This document shows, piece by piece, positions 1-7,914 of a stretch of DNA of 64,000 nt. Below the pieces are notes generated by a model. It ran no database searches, had not been told where the DNA came from, and worked only from the letters and a program-made list of their open reading frames with translations. How positions within the stretch are numbered: the stretch's first letter is position 1; each line of letters starts with the position of its first letter. The position numbers were made by a program, and so were the translations under genes. Origin of the DNA: Guptibacillus hwajinpoensis (GTDB taxonomy: Bacteria; Bacillota; Bacilli; Bacillales; Guptibacillaceae); the NCBI RefSeq assembly GCF_005144865.1, contig NZ_SWFM01000001.1, positions 992,001 to 1,056,000 of the forward strand, in the 5' to 3' direction.

Positions 1-27
1 AGTCAGATATGTACCTGTCCCCTCTCA
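1..27. repeat. Partial GGGGTCAGG-family palindrome at window edge
   Basis: The first bases read gtcagatatgtacctgtccc followed by ctctc. This is the right part of the dispersed palindrome family seen throughout the window (TCAGNNNN...CCTGACCCC), with GTCCC in place of GACCC. The left arm lies outside the window. Confidence 0.55.
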
Positions 28-57
28 TTCGTTTTTAATCTCGCACATCTAATTTCT

Positions 58-402
58 CTAATCACAGTAATTTAGCCGTTGTTTCTCAATCACGTTGCCT
101 GTCTGCTTCTCCACAACAACCTCATAGCCTGTGCAAGCACCTGGATCGCTTTCATCCATAATATCGACCACAAACGTTTCCTTAGTTTCAGTAGTACTTT
201 TCATCGAGTACGGTGTTAAATGAAGATCAACTGGATCTTTCCAGCCTCCCGCAAGATACCGCTGTGATATCTGAATTGCGGTATCTTGATCAACAGGTAG
301 CTCTGACTTCTTAACATCCAACGTTCTGGCATCGATGTACAAATAGAAACTGGCGATAGCCGCCACAATAATAGCAATTGAGTAGAATGACCATTTGTTC
401 AT
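58..402 (-). CDS. Small membrane-anchored hypothetical protein
   Basis: The protein has 114 residues: a short basic start (MNKW), one hydrophobic segment at about residues 5-23, then a soluble extracytoplasmic part. The soluble part contains a T-A-I-Q-I-S-Q-R-Y helix and ends in two cysteines (GACTGYEVVV and LNYCD) that could form a disulfide. The alternation of a short helix with a VVVEKQTGNVIEK hairpin resembles PepSY-like folds, but this is only a resemblance. The start at 402 is preferred over the upstream ATG at 420 because GGAGGG lies 8 bases before it. Function is unknown. Confidence 0.7.
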   Translation of the reverse strand: MNKWSFYSIAIIVAAIASFYLYIDARTLDVKKSELPVDQDTAIQISQRYLAGGWKDPVDLHLTPYSMKSTTETKETFVVDIMDESDPGACTGYEVVVEKQTGNVIEKQRLNYCD

Positions 403-560
403 TAACATGTCCCTCCACATCGATCTACATGATCAAAATAAAGGAATAGGGATGGTTCTCTCCGAATAAATGCTATAACATCAGCTCTTATCATTTTGAC
501 CACTCCTCAATTTGATAGCCTATCATACTTTTATTTTGTTACTAAACATAGGTCTAAAGA

Positions 561-588
561 AGGGGGTCAGACCCCTGTCTGACCCCCT
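561..588. repeat. Palindromic repeat, TCAGAC/GTCTGA subtype, in mprF leader
   Basis: Arms AGGGGGTCAGAC and GTCTGACCCCCT surround a 4-base centre. The element ends 22 bases before the mprF start codon, so it would be transcribed in the 5' leader. The same subtype occurs inside the end of mprF (3133-3156) and at 33283-33314. Confidence 0.85.
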
Positions 589-610
589 AACAGAGAGGAT
601 AACCTTATAA

Positions 611-3199
611 ATGAACAAACAAACAGCCCTCCAAGTATTGAAAGTGTTGTTTCCGCTTTTACTTTTCGCGCTTGCTGCTGTTGAAATCAGTCAGTTTACG
701 AGCAATATCGATATGAAATTACTTCGTCATGAAGTTAGTCAGTTTAATCTCGTTATGCTCCTCTTCGTCCTTCTTCTAACAATGGGAGCTGTTAGTCCGA
801 TGATTTTCTATGATGCCTTAATCGTAAAGTTCATGCAGAAAACGCCTCCCTTAAGAAAACTAATCAAGCAGTCCGTTATCGCGAATTCATTTTCAAACCT
901 GCTTGGATTTGGGGGTTTGGTCGGTGGAATGCTACGGACTTATTTCTTCCAAGCTTACGAAAGTGACAGAGGCAAATTAATAAAGACAATAACAAGCGTA
1001 TCTTTGTTCTATCTAACTGGAATCTCACTTTTATCCTGGCTTGTACTCGCAGCTTACAGACAGAGCCCTCTTCTAACAAATACGAAGTGGCTCTACCTTG
1101 CTGTCATTGCAATTGGAATGTATCTCCCTTTCCTTCTAATCATGTTCCTTATTCGAAAGGATAAAACAACAAATCGACCTTTTGACTTAAAAATCAAGTA
1201 TCAACTTATCGGTGTCTCTCTAGTTGAATGGACCTCTGCATTCCTGGCAGTCTGGGTACTATCAAGCGCAATCGATTTAAACCTGTCTGTTGGACAACTG
1301 TTCCCCATCTTCATTGTTGCTTCTTGTGCAGGAGTTATGAGTATGATTCCGGGTGGTCTAGGTTCCTTTGACCTTGTCTTTATATGGGGAACACAATTAT
1401 TAGGCATACAGGATGAGAAAGTCCTCTTCCTCTTAATCTTGTATCGACTTGGTTATTTCCTTCTTCCTTTCTTACTTGCCGTCATTCTATTTATTAAAGA
1501 GTACTGGGATAAGTGGAATGCTTCGTGGAATCAATTGCCACTTATCGTCATCCAGCGCATCAGTCATGTTCTTATCACCACATTGGTTTTTCTATCGGGG
1601 TTCATTCTCCTTCTTTCTGCAGCTTTACCGGGGATTATTGGTCGGTTAGCCATTATTGAGGAGCTCTTCTCACTGCCTTTTCTCGTCACTGTCTCACATC
1701 AACTTTCGGTTGCGACTGGTTTCGTACTGATTGGGCTATCAAGAGGCATTCAATACAAAGTGAAATGGGCGTATTATGTAACCCTTGCTGTATTGTTTTG
1801 TGCTGCTATCTTCACATTTTCAAAAGGGTTTGACTACGAAGAAGCCATTTTCATATTGATGGTTGCCTTACTGCTTCGATTATCTAAATCTCGCTTTTAT
1901 CGTGAGAGCTACGTGTTAACGTGGAGCAGAATCCTTTTCGACAGTACGTCCATTGTCTTTATTACGTCAATCTACATCACAGTTGGGTACGTCACATTAC
2001 CGTTTAGAGAAACGGTTCCAAACAAACTAGCCCCTTTCATCATGACAAATCCTCACAATCTAATTGATAGTGCCTGGATTGGTTTATTGATTGCATTTCT
2101 CTTTTTTACGATTGGCTATTTCGTCATTAAACCACATGAATGGGTCATGGAAACAACGAGAGGGGAGGAAGATCGAATCCAAGAGCATCTTAGAAACTAT
2201 GAAGGAAGCACCTTAACGCATTTATTTTTTCTTCATGATAAATATATGTTCTGGAATACAAAGAACAACGTCCTGTTTTTTTATCAAAAATCAGCAGATA
2301 AGCTTGTTATTCTTGGTGATCCAATTGGTGAGAAATCAGAATTTCGGAACGCAATAGAGGAGTTTCAGAAGCTATCAGATCTTTATGGCTATTCACCTGT
2401 CTTCTACCAGGTAAGCAAAGAAATGCTTTCTTATCTTCATGAAAGTGGCTTTGACTTCTTCAAACTTGGCGAGGAGGCATATGTCAACCTACAGCTCTTC
2501 TCTCTAGTTGGCAAGAAAATGAAAACCGCAAGAGCAGTTAAAAATAAGTTTGAACGAGAGAACTTTAGAGTTGAACTAGCGAAACCACCTTTCAGTAACG
2601 AGCTGATGACGAAATTAGAAGAGGTATCTGACGAGTGGCTCCGAGGCAGAAATGAAAAAGGCTTTTCGCTAGGCTTTTTCGATGAACATTACCTCAATCA
2701 GTCAGAAATCGCGCTTGTTAGAGATAGAGATAATAAGATCATCGCATTTACAAACCTTATGCCTGTTTACGATAATGATCAGACAATATCTGTGGATTTA
2801 ATGAGATTTAAACGATCTGCACCATCCGGAACAATGGATTATGTTTTCCTTTCTTTATTCGAATGGGCAAAAGATGAAGGCTATCAGAAGTTCAATTTAG
2901 GGATGGCCCCTCTTTCTAACGTCGGGCTATCGAAATTCTCTTTCTTAAGCGAGAAAGTCGCTTCGCAAATCTTCCTACATGGGCATATTTTCTATCATTT
3001 TCAGGGCTTACGAAAGTTTAAAGGAAAATACGCCAACGAATGGGAAGGTAAATATTTAGCTTACCGTAAAAAATCCTCTCTCCCGATCACAATGACGCAT
3101 GTTTCAATGCTGATTAGCGGGAAATGGAAAATGGGGTCAGACCCCTCTCTGACCCCACCCGCTATTCATGCAAAAAAAACAAAGAGCGCTTATCACTAA
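611..3199 (+). CDS. mprF: Phosphatidylglycerol lysyltransferase / lysyl-PG flippase MprF
   Basis: MprF transfers lysine (or another amino acid) from aminoacyl-tRNA to phosphatidylglycerol and flips the product to the outer leaflet, lowering the negative surface charge and giving resistance to cationic peptides and daptomycin. The 862 residues have the family architecture: a flippase half with about 14 membrane segments (roughly residues 1-515), then a cytosolic GNAT-like DUF2156 synthase half. A GGRNEKG-like patch (LRGRNEKGFSLG, about 685) and FNLGMAPL (about 763) are family landmarks. The ribosome binding site is GAGGAT, about 11 bases upstream. The last ~25 residues are not conserved-looking: residues about 841-849 (MGSDPSLTP) are encoded by a dispersed palindrome, and the stop codon lies inside the terminator hairpin. 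Confidence 0.93.
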   Translation: MNKQTALQVLKVLFPLLLFALAAVEISQFTSNIDMKLLRHEVSQFNLVMLLFVLLLTMGAVSPMIFYDALIVKFMQKTPPLRKLIKQSVIANSFSNLLGFGGLVGGMLRTYFFQAYESDRGKLIKTITSVSLFYLTGISLLSWLVLAAYRQSPLLTNTKWLYLAVIAIGMYLPFLLIMFLIRKDKTTNRPFDLKIKYQLIGVSLVEWTSAFLAVWVLSSAIDLNLSVGQLFPIFIVASCAGVMSMIPGGLGSFDLVFIWGTQLLGIQDEKVLFLLILYRLGYFLLPFLLAVILFIKEYWDKWNASWNQLPLIVIQRISHVLITTLVFLSGFILLLSAALPGIIGRLAIIEELFSLPFLVTVSHQLSVATGFVLIGLSRGIQYKVKWAYYVTLAVLFCAAIFTFSKGFDYEEAIFILMVALLLRLSKSRFYRESYVLTWSRILFDSTSIVFITSIYITVGYVTLPFRETVPNKLAPFIMTNPHNLIDSAWIGLLIAFLFFTIGYFVIKPHEWVMETTRGEEDRIQEHLRNYEGSTLTHLFFLHDKYMFWNTKNNVLFFYQKSADKLVILGDPIGEKSEFRNAIEEFQKLSDLYGYSPVFYQVSKEMLSYLHESGFDFFKLGEEAYVNLQLFSLVGKKMKTARAVKNKFERENFRVELAKPPFSNELMTKLEEVSDEWLRGRNEKGFSLGFFDEHYLNQSEIALVRDRDNKIIAFTNLMPVYDNDQTISVDLMRFKRSAPSGTMDYVFLSLFEWAKDEGYQKFNLGMAPLSNVGLSKFSFLSEKVASQIFLHGHIFYHFQGLRKFKGKYANEWEGKYLAYRKKSSLPITMTHVSMLISGKWKMGSDPSLTPPAIHAKKTKSAYH
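3133..3156. repeat. Palindromic repeat inside the mprF 3' coding end
   Basis: Arms GGGGTCAGA and TCTGACCCC flank ccccTC. The element is entirely within the mprF reading frame, 43 bases before its stop codon, and has the same subtype as the copy in the mprF leader. Confidence 0.85.
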
Positions 3200-3207
3200 G
3201 CGCTCCT
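3184..3207. terminator. Bidirectional terminator between mprF and inhA
   Basis: Perfect 8-bp stem GAGCGCTT/AAGCGCTC with a 6-base loop. The mprF TAA (3197-3199) sits in the hairpin. T-rich sequence follows on the plus strand, and an A-rich stretch precedes it (T-rich on the minus strand), so it can serve both convergent genes. Confidence 0.75.
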
Positions 3208-3214
3208 TCTCTAC

Positions 3215-5602
3215 TTATTTTCTTGTGATTGAAACGCGGCCAACAGAGCGATCAGTTGCTTCGCCTGTTACCTTGAAATTCAATCCATATTCCGTTACAT
3301 TACGTCCTGCATCCGGAATCGCTTCATTTAGATAGCTCTTGCTATCGTCAAATTGTTTCACAAATTGATTTTTCTTATCTGTCATTGTTAGTCCATTGAT
3401 ACCAGAATAGTCAATAAACATTTTATCATCTTTACGAAGACTGAAGGCAGCATCATGGATCTGATAACGTGTTTGAGCAGGTGTACCGTCACTCCAGAAC
3501 AATTCGTGCTGGTCAGCATCCACTACGCCAAGGAAACCTTCACCTGGATGAGCGCCTGTCCAGTTATCGGAGTACTTGTTATCTGCATACCAAACAACAA
3601 GGCCTGGCTCAAATGACATAAGGCTTGCACCACGGCGGATGTGACCTAACCCTTTATCCACACCCTGGTGGTTTCTCCATTCTAGCAAGTAGTAATGTTC
3701 AGAAACCTTCACACCGTTGTCTTTCGTAAATCCTTGTAATTCAACTTTCGGAGTACCTTCTGCATCATCAAAGAACAGTTCGTTTCCTTCAGCTGTTACA
3801 CGAATATCATCAATAAAGAAACCTGGATTTGATACTGCACCATCTGTTAAATAGTTGAACTTAACAAATACTTCTTTACCAGCATATTCACTTAGATCGA
3901 ATGTTCCATCAACCCAACCATCTGAGCTTCCAGTAATTCCATGTCCAGGGTTAGCTTCGTAAGGATCCGTATCTGTTGTAATATTACCTGGAATAGCTGT
4001 CCAGCTTTCTCCATCTTCACTTACTTGTACAGAACCATAATCCCAGTCTGTCTCAATGTCATACCATGTTTTGAACGACAACTCTCCGTTTGAAACATTT
4101 GTAAGATCAACATTAAATACTGCTGAGTTATTTAAGTCATCTGCACTTCCACTGAAATATTCAAATTCTCCACTAAAAGGTTTGTTGATTTCAGTTTCTT
4201 TGTCAGGAAGATTGATTCGAAGGGCATCAAGATTCGTCCCTTTCGTATTTGCTTGATCCAGATATACTTCAAAACCTTTCTTATCAATCTCTTCTAGATC
4301 GACTTCATCGTACTTTAACCAGTTTCCACCATGTGCAGCTTGAAGAAATTCTTTCGACCATGCACTAAATCCAGTTGGCTCTGTTCCTGGTATTTTACCA
4401 GCCCAGCTACCGCCTGCCATGATTGACCAATACGAGACAGCTTCACCAGCACCTGTATATTGCGTATCATATTCATCAGGAAGGCCTAAATCATGACCAT
4501 ATTCATGTGCAAATACGCCAGCTGCGCCGTCAGCAGGTTCAATTGTATAGTCATACGCGTACATAGAACCTTCGCCCCAGTAATCAACTTCTGGCTCTGG
4601 AGATCCTGCGATCGGGAAAATGCTTCCGAGGTTCCAACGGTGAGACCAAATCGCATCTTCACCAAGCTGACCTCCACCTGCTTCTTCACCAACAGCCGAA
4701 TGAACAACCATCAAGTGATCAATCAGTCCATCCGCTTCTCTGAAGTTACCATCGCCATCAAGATCGTAACGATCTTCTTGGTCATAGTCTGCTAGGTTCA
4801 CGCTTGGATCTGCACCTGCTGCAGTAAGCGCTTCTTTAACAAGACCGCGAGCATTCACATCGTTTCCACCAGAAGGACTCTTGCCTCCATATGCCGCTGC
4901 ATTCTTTGAAGCCATATACCAACCGGCAACTGTTCCATTCACCGTGTAAGCTCCATCCGTTTGTTGCTCATAGAATTGCTTCATAGATACTAGGTTTTCG
5001 CCGTTCGGCCCCTCGTACCCGTTCTCACCAAAAATCATATTTTGATAGTGTTCTTTCACATAATCCTCATAGTACATATCTGATTCTTCTGGTTGAATAC
5101 TGTTATGTGGGAAATCAGGGAATTCAACTAAAAGAACTAGAACGTTATCTGAGCGAACATCACCGTGGTAGTCTTCCTCAACAACTGTGCCCAGCTTCTT
5201 TCCGCCTTTACGTCCATTATCCTTTGCTTTCTGATCGTTATCATTCTTCAGCTTATCCTTGATCTCTTTCTCAAGTTCAAGCTTTTCGTCATTTAATTCT
5301 CCCTTAGACTCCATATCTTTAAGGGCATCCGACTTCTCTTTCAGAAATTGATTTAGCTCTTTCTCCGCTTCTTCAGCCGAAGCATCCTTTGGAATCTTTC
5401 CGTTTTCTTTCAACATTTCAATCAGTTTCTCTTCATTCGCTACCGCTAAATCAAACGGCCCTTGCTTATGTACGGCTTCTTTCTTCACTTCTTGCTTTAC
5501 TGAAGTTGAATCCGCATGAACTGTACTGCTTGTCCCCGTTGCTAGTGACCCTAGTGTTAAAGCGGCAATCATTGCCATCGACAATACATTTTTCCCTTTC
5601 AA
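3215..5602 (-). CDS. inhA: Immune inhibitor A, secreted M6 metalloprotease
   Basis: InhA-type proteases are secreted zinc enzymes that degrade host or environmental proteins and are cleaved from a prepropeptide. The 795-residue protein has a signal peptide (about 1-31, cleavage near VHADS), a charged helical propeptide (about 45-130), and a catalytic domain with the metzincin-type motif HEYGHDLGLPD at residues 366-376. A calcium-loop-like DLDGDGN lies near 281. A beta-rich C-terminal part (about 480-650) includes a MAM/laminin-like jellyroll. The start codon is TTG, with GGGGGG about 10 bases upstream. The propeptide segment ANEEKLIEMLKENGKI matches the next gene upstream (5871-6248), suggesting a functional pair. 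Confidence 0.93.
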   Translation of the reverse strand: MKGKNVLSMAMIAALTLGSLATGTSSTVHADSTSVKQEVKKEAVHKQGPFDLAVANEEKLIEMLKENGKIPKDASAEEAEKELNQFLKEKSDALKDMESKGELNDEKLELEKEIKDKLKNDNDQKAKDNGRKGGKKLGTVVEEDYHGDVRSDNVLVLLVEFPDFPHNSIQPEESDMYYEDYVKEHYQNMIFGENGYEGPNGENLVSMKQFYEQQTDGAYTVNGTVAGWYMASKNAAAYGGKSPSGGNDVNARGLVKEALTAAGADPSVNLADYDQEDRYDLDGDGNFREADGLIDHLMVVHSAVGEEAGGGQLGEDAIWSHRWNLGSIFPIAGSPEPEVDYWGEGSMYAYDYTIEPADGAAGVFAHEYGHDLGLPDEYDTQYTGAGEAVSYWSIMAGGSWAGKIPGTEPTGFSAWSKEFLQAAHGGNWLKYDEVDLEEIDKKGFEVYLDQANTKGTNLDALRINLPDKETEINKPFSGEFEYFSGSADDLNNSAVFNVDLTNVSNGELSFKTWYDIETDWDYGSVQVSEDGESWTAIPGNITTDTDPYEANPGHGITGSSDGWVDGTFDLSEYAGKEVFVKFNYLTDGAVSNPGFFIDDIRVTAEGNELFFDDAEGTPKVELQGFTKDNGVKVSEHYYLLEWRNHQGVDKGLGHIRRGASLMSFEPGLVVWYADNKYSDNWTGAHPGEGFLGVVDADQHELFWSDGTPAQTRYQIHDAAFSLRKDDKMFIDYSGINGLTMTDKKNQFVKQFDDSKSYLNEAIPDAGRNVTEYGLNFKVTGEATDRSVGRVSITRK

Positions 5603-5835
5603 ATGCTCAAGCCCCCCAAAAAATGTTTTTACAAAACCTTTACAATAGACTCACTATAATATGTTTTCTGAAAAATATGAATGATTCAAAAGTCTCAAAA
5701 ACTGCCATTTTCCTGCACAAATATCTATTTTTTCTAATAAAAATACAATTATCCTACTTAAGACACGAGCCAAAAGAACTGCTATACGACAACACATTTA
5801 TTTTCTTGCAATAACGCTTCAACCCGCTAACTCCA

Positions 5836-5866
5836 CAAAAAAAGGAGACTCAGCAACCGAGTCTCC
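5836..5866 (-). terminator. Intrinsic terminator of the propeptide-like lipoprotein gene
   Basis: Stem GGAGACTC/GAGTCTCC with a 7-base loop, followed on the minus strand by a run of seven T. It lies immediately after the stop codon of the lipoprotein gene, so that gene and inhA are probably separate transcripts. Confidence 0.8.
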
Positions 5867-5870
5867 CAAA

Positions 5871-6248
5871 TCATGAACCTTCTTCTTGAAGGTCCTTTTG
5901 AATCTCTTTCTTTAACTCCTCAATCTTCTTCTTATTTAACTTCTCTCTCATTTGGTTCTGTTCAGCTTTCGTCTGAAGATAATCTTCTACTGCTTCTCTA
6001 ATTTCTTCTTGCGTTGCATTCTCTTTAATAACCCCTGAAGACTTCAACATACCAATAATTTTCTCATCGTTCGCTATCATCTCTACCAGATTAGATCGAA
6101 CGTCTTTTTCATCAGTTCTATCTTTTTCAACGTTTGCTTTTGGTTCTGTAGCACCATTTGACTGTTTCTCGTCGTTTGCTGTACAACCCATTATTCCTAC
6201 TAGAAGTATACTTCCAAGCAACACTAATCCAACATTTCGTAGTTTCAT
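5871..6248 (-). CDS. Lipoprotein resembling the InhA propeptide
   Basis: The 125-residue protein starts with a lipoprotein signal peptide (lipobox GIMGC, Cys22) and a polar linker. Its main body, about residues 55-120, reads MIANDEKIIGMLKSSGVIKE and then continues as a charged helical stretch. This region aligns without large gaps to the InhA propeptide encoded next door (VANEEKLIEMLKENGKIPKD and following), sharing A-N-x-E-K-x-I-x-M-L-K-x-x-G-x-I and the later A-x-x-E pattern. It has no catalytic domain. Known precedent for free-standing propeptides is as protease inhibitors or chaperones; a membrane-tethered regulator of InhA is an inference. The ribosome binding site GGAGG lies 8 bases before the ATG. 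Confidence 0.75.
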   Translation of the reverse strand: MKLRNVGLVLLGSILLVGIMGCTANDEKQSNGATEPKANVEKDRTDEKDVRSNLVEMIANDEKIIGMLKSSGVIKENATQEEIREAVEDYLQTKAEQNQMREKLNKKKIEELKKEIQKDLQEEGS

Positions 6249-6327
6249 AGAATGACCTCCATTCTATTTCGTACACCATTTATCTCATTAGACGTTATTG
6301 GGACGGAGAAAGTTACATCTACACAAA

Positions 6328-6359
6328 GAGAGGGGTCAGGCACGCGCCTGACCCCTCTC
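6328..6359. repeat. Palindromic repeat, GGC-ACGC-GCC subtype
   Basis: A 32-base element with arms GAGAGGGGTCAGGC and GCCTGACCCCTCTC around ACGC. It lies between the small membrane protein (6381-6671) and the lipoprotein gene and may terminate the former. Confidence 0.85.
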
Positions 6360-6380
6360 ATATTATTCTTCTTCCTATAA

Positions 6381-6671
6381 TCACATAACCAAATAGGTAA
6401 CAGGAATGAACACAACGACTGCATTTAGAATAATCCCTGTTATCGCTATTTTACGTTTGGATAAACGATATGCAGTGAGGCCTAGTATGATTCCCACTGC
6501 ACATATTAGTATAGGTAATATAACCGGGAAGAACTGTTTATTTATTGGCTCAATTTCAATCATTCCTGATAAGAAGCTACCAGCTATAATAGCTGCAAGT
6601 CCTGCTGCAGCGATTGATACAATTGAAATAAAGGTACTACTGCCATTGATTGATGATGATGTTTTTGTCAT
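6381..6671 (-). CDS. Small membrane protein, three predicted TM segments
   Basis: The 96-residue protein has hydrophobic segments at about residues 14-36, 46-66 and 74-95, separated by a short acidic loop and a KRK cytoplasmic turn. The size and pattern resemble DUF4190-like or YhcC-like small membrane proteins, without a recognised function. AAAGGAGAG lies 8 bases before the ATG. It is a single gene followed by a palindromic repeat. Confidence 0.65.
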   Translation of the reverse strand: MTKTSSSINGSSTFISIVSIAAAGLAAIIAGSFLSGMIEIEPINKQFFPVILPILICAVGIILGLTAYRLSKRKIAITGIILNAVVVFIPVTYLVM

Positions 6672-6766
6672 GTTGTTCTCTCCTTTGGTTTACGCTCTAT
6701 AGCTCTCTATAGCTCTAAACCTTAATTACCCTAAATGACGCAAACATAATCAAATCAATGGGTTGA

Positions 6767-7645
6767 TTAAGAAAGAAGCTGTTCCTCTAAAGTGATCGCT
6801 TCTGCCTTCAATTTCTCTTCTTCTTTCAATAAATGAAACAACCCTCTTATAACAAGCTCATCAGGCTTTGACTTTCTTGACTCTTCTGAGATGCGATTTG
6901 TCACTTCTAGAAAATAGTGCTCTTGATCAAGTGTATGGATTTGTTTATATACCGCTTTCCAAGCTTTCTCTCTCTTCTCGAAAGAAGTAAATGCCCCTTC
7001 CCGATCCATCCCAACTGAGAAGGGACGCATCATCTCGTCATCAAGCAATGGCTTGCTTTCCCCAGCGAGGAAATCGTTCGCAAGAATATCAATCTGCCGT
7101 ACGAGATGTCTCCCAAGTTCCTTCGGATCAAGCTCGCTTTCTGAAGAAATCATTAGTCCTGTATACGACGTATAGACCGACTGCGTCATCCACATTAAAT
7201 CCCACTTATACGGAGAGATCTCCTCTCCATATAGCTCGATTAGGTTCCGCTCAAGCCAGCTGAACAACCTTCCCCTCATACGATGACCCATTTTCTCTAG
7301 TTTTTCACTACTTTGGGCCGTTTCCCCTCGCATTTGCATTTTCATATACGATTTATATTCAAGAATCCCTTCGAACTGGACTTGAAATTGTTTAGCGAAT
7401 CGTTCATAAGGTGGAAGGTTTCCGTCCAATCCAACTACAAATGCGCGCTCAAACACAAGCTGTTGATAATGTTCATAGATCGATATAATCAAATCTTCCT
7501 TTGAAGGGAAAAATGAATAAAGTGATCCTTTCGATATCCCAACGCTATCTGCGATTTGTTGCATTGATGTATGTGTATAGCCCTTCTCTCCTATTAGCTC
7601 AACGGCAGCTTCAAGAATTGCTTTTCTTTTATCCAATGTATTCAC
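6767..7645 (-). CDS. TetR/AcrR-family regulator of the divergent RND exporter
   Basis: N-terminal TetR helix-turn-helix: KAILEAAVELIGEKGYTHTS, then IADSVGISKGSLYSFFPSKE at about residues 28-50. A long, mostly helical ligand-binding domain follows (292 residues, larger than the usual ~200, with a C-terminal extension). It is divergent from an RND exporter gene, as YerO is from SwrC (YerP) in B. subtilis, so local repression is the likely role. The track-like start is GTG at 7645; a TTG at 7636 has a better spaced GAGGTG and may be the true start. Confidence 0.85.
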   Translation of the reverse strand: MNTLDKRKAILEAAVELIGEKGYTHTSMQQIADSVGISKGSLYSFFPSKEDLIISIYEHYQQLVFERAFVVGLDGNLPPYERFAKQFQVQFEGILEYKSYMKMQMRGETAQSSEKLEKMGHRMRGRLFSWLERNLIELYGEEISPYKWDLMWMTQSVYTSYTGLMISSESELDPKELGRHLVRQIDILANDFLAGESKPLLDDEMMRPFSVGMDREGAFTSFEKREKAWKAVYKQIHTLDQEHYFLEVTNRISEESRKSKPDELVIRGLFHLLKEEEKLKAEAITLEEQLLS

Positions 7646-7782
7646 CTCGATGTTCTCATCCTAAACCATGACTCTTAATCAAATCATACCTCTTCTTTGC
7701 AGAAAGAGCGAATTTCCAACTTACGATTACTATGTTCATTCCGTGTTCCATTTAAAGTCAAACTCAGAAACACACTCTTTTC

Positions 7783-7823
7783 TTGACATGCACTCTTATA
7801 TAGGTAAAATGACTAATGAGTCA
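7783..7823 (+). promoter_or_regulatory. Promoter of RND gene with overlapping operator-like palindrome
   Basis: -35 TTGACA (7783-7788), 16-base spacer, -10 TAAAAT (7805-7810). The palindrome TGACTAATGAGTCA (7810-7823) begins at the end of the -10 box and covers the expected transcription start, a position typical of a repressor site. Confidence 0.6.
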
Positions 7824-7876
7824 AGAAGATTATAAGTTTATATTTCAACCTATAAAGGGTATAAACGAATACACAC

Positions 7877-7890
7877 TGACCAACCAGTCG
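7877..7890 (+). promoter_or_regulatory. Second operator-like site in RND leader
   Basis: TGACCAACCAGTCG has the same 14-base geometry as the site at 7810-7823 (TGAC-Y-AA-Y-S-AGTC-R) and matches it at most positions. It lies 25 bases before the exporter start codon. Two matching sites in one intergenic region beside a TetR gene support their being TetR operators. Confidence 0.5.
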
Positions 7891-7914
7891 TAAACTATTA
7901 GAGGGGGCCCTTAT

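Noticed and set aside
3000..3160. Palindrome within mprF as a programmed frameshift or recoding signal
   Set aside because: The frame is open through the repeat without a slippery site; element insertion is a simpler explanation.
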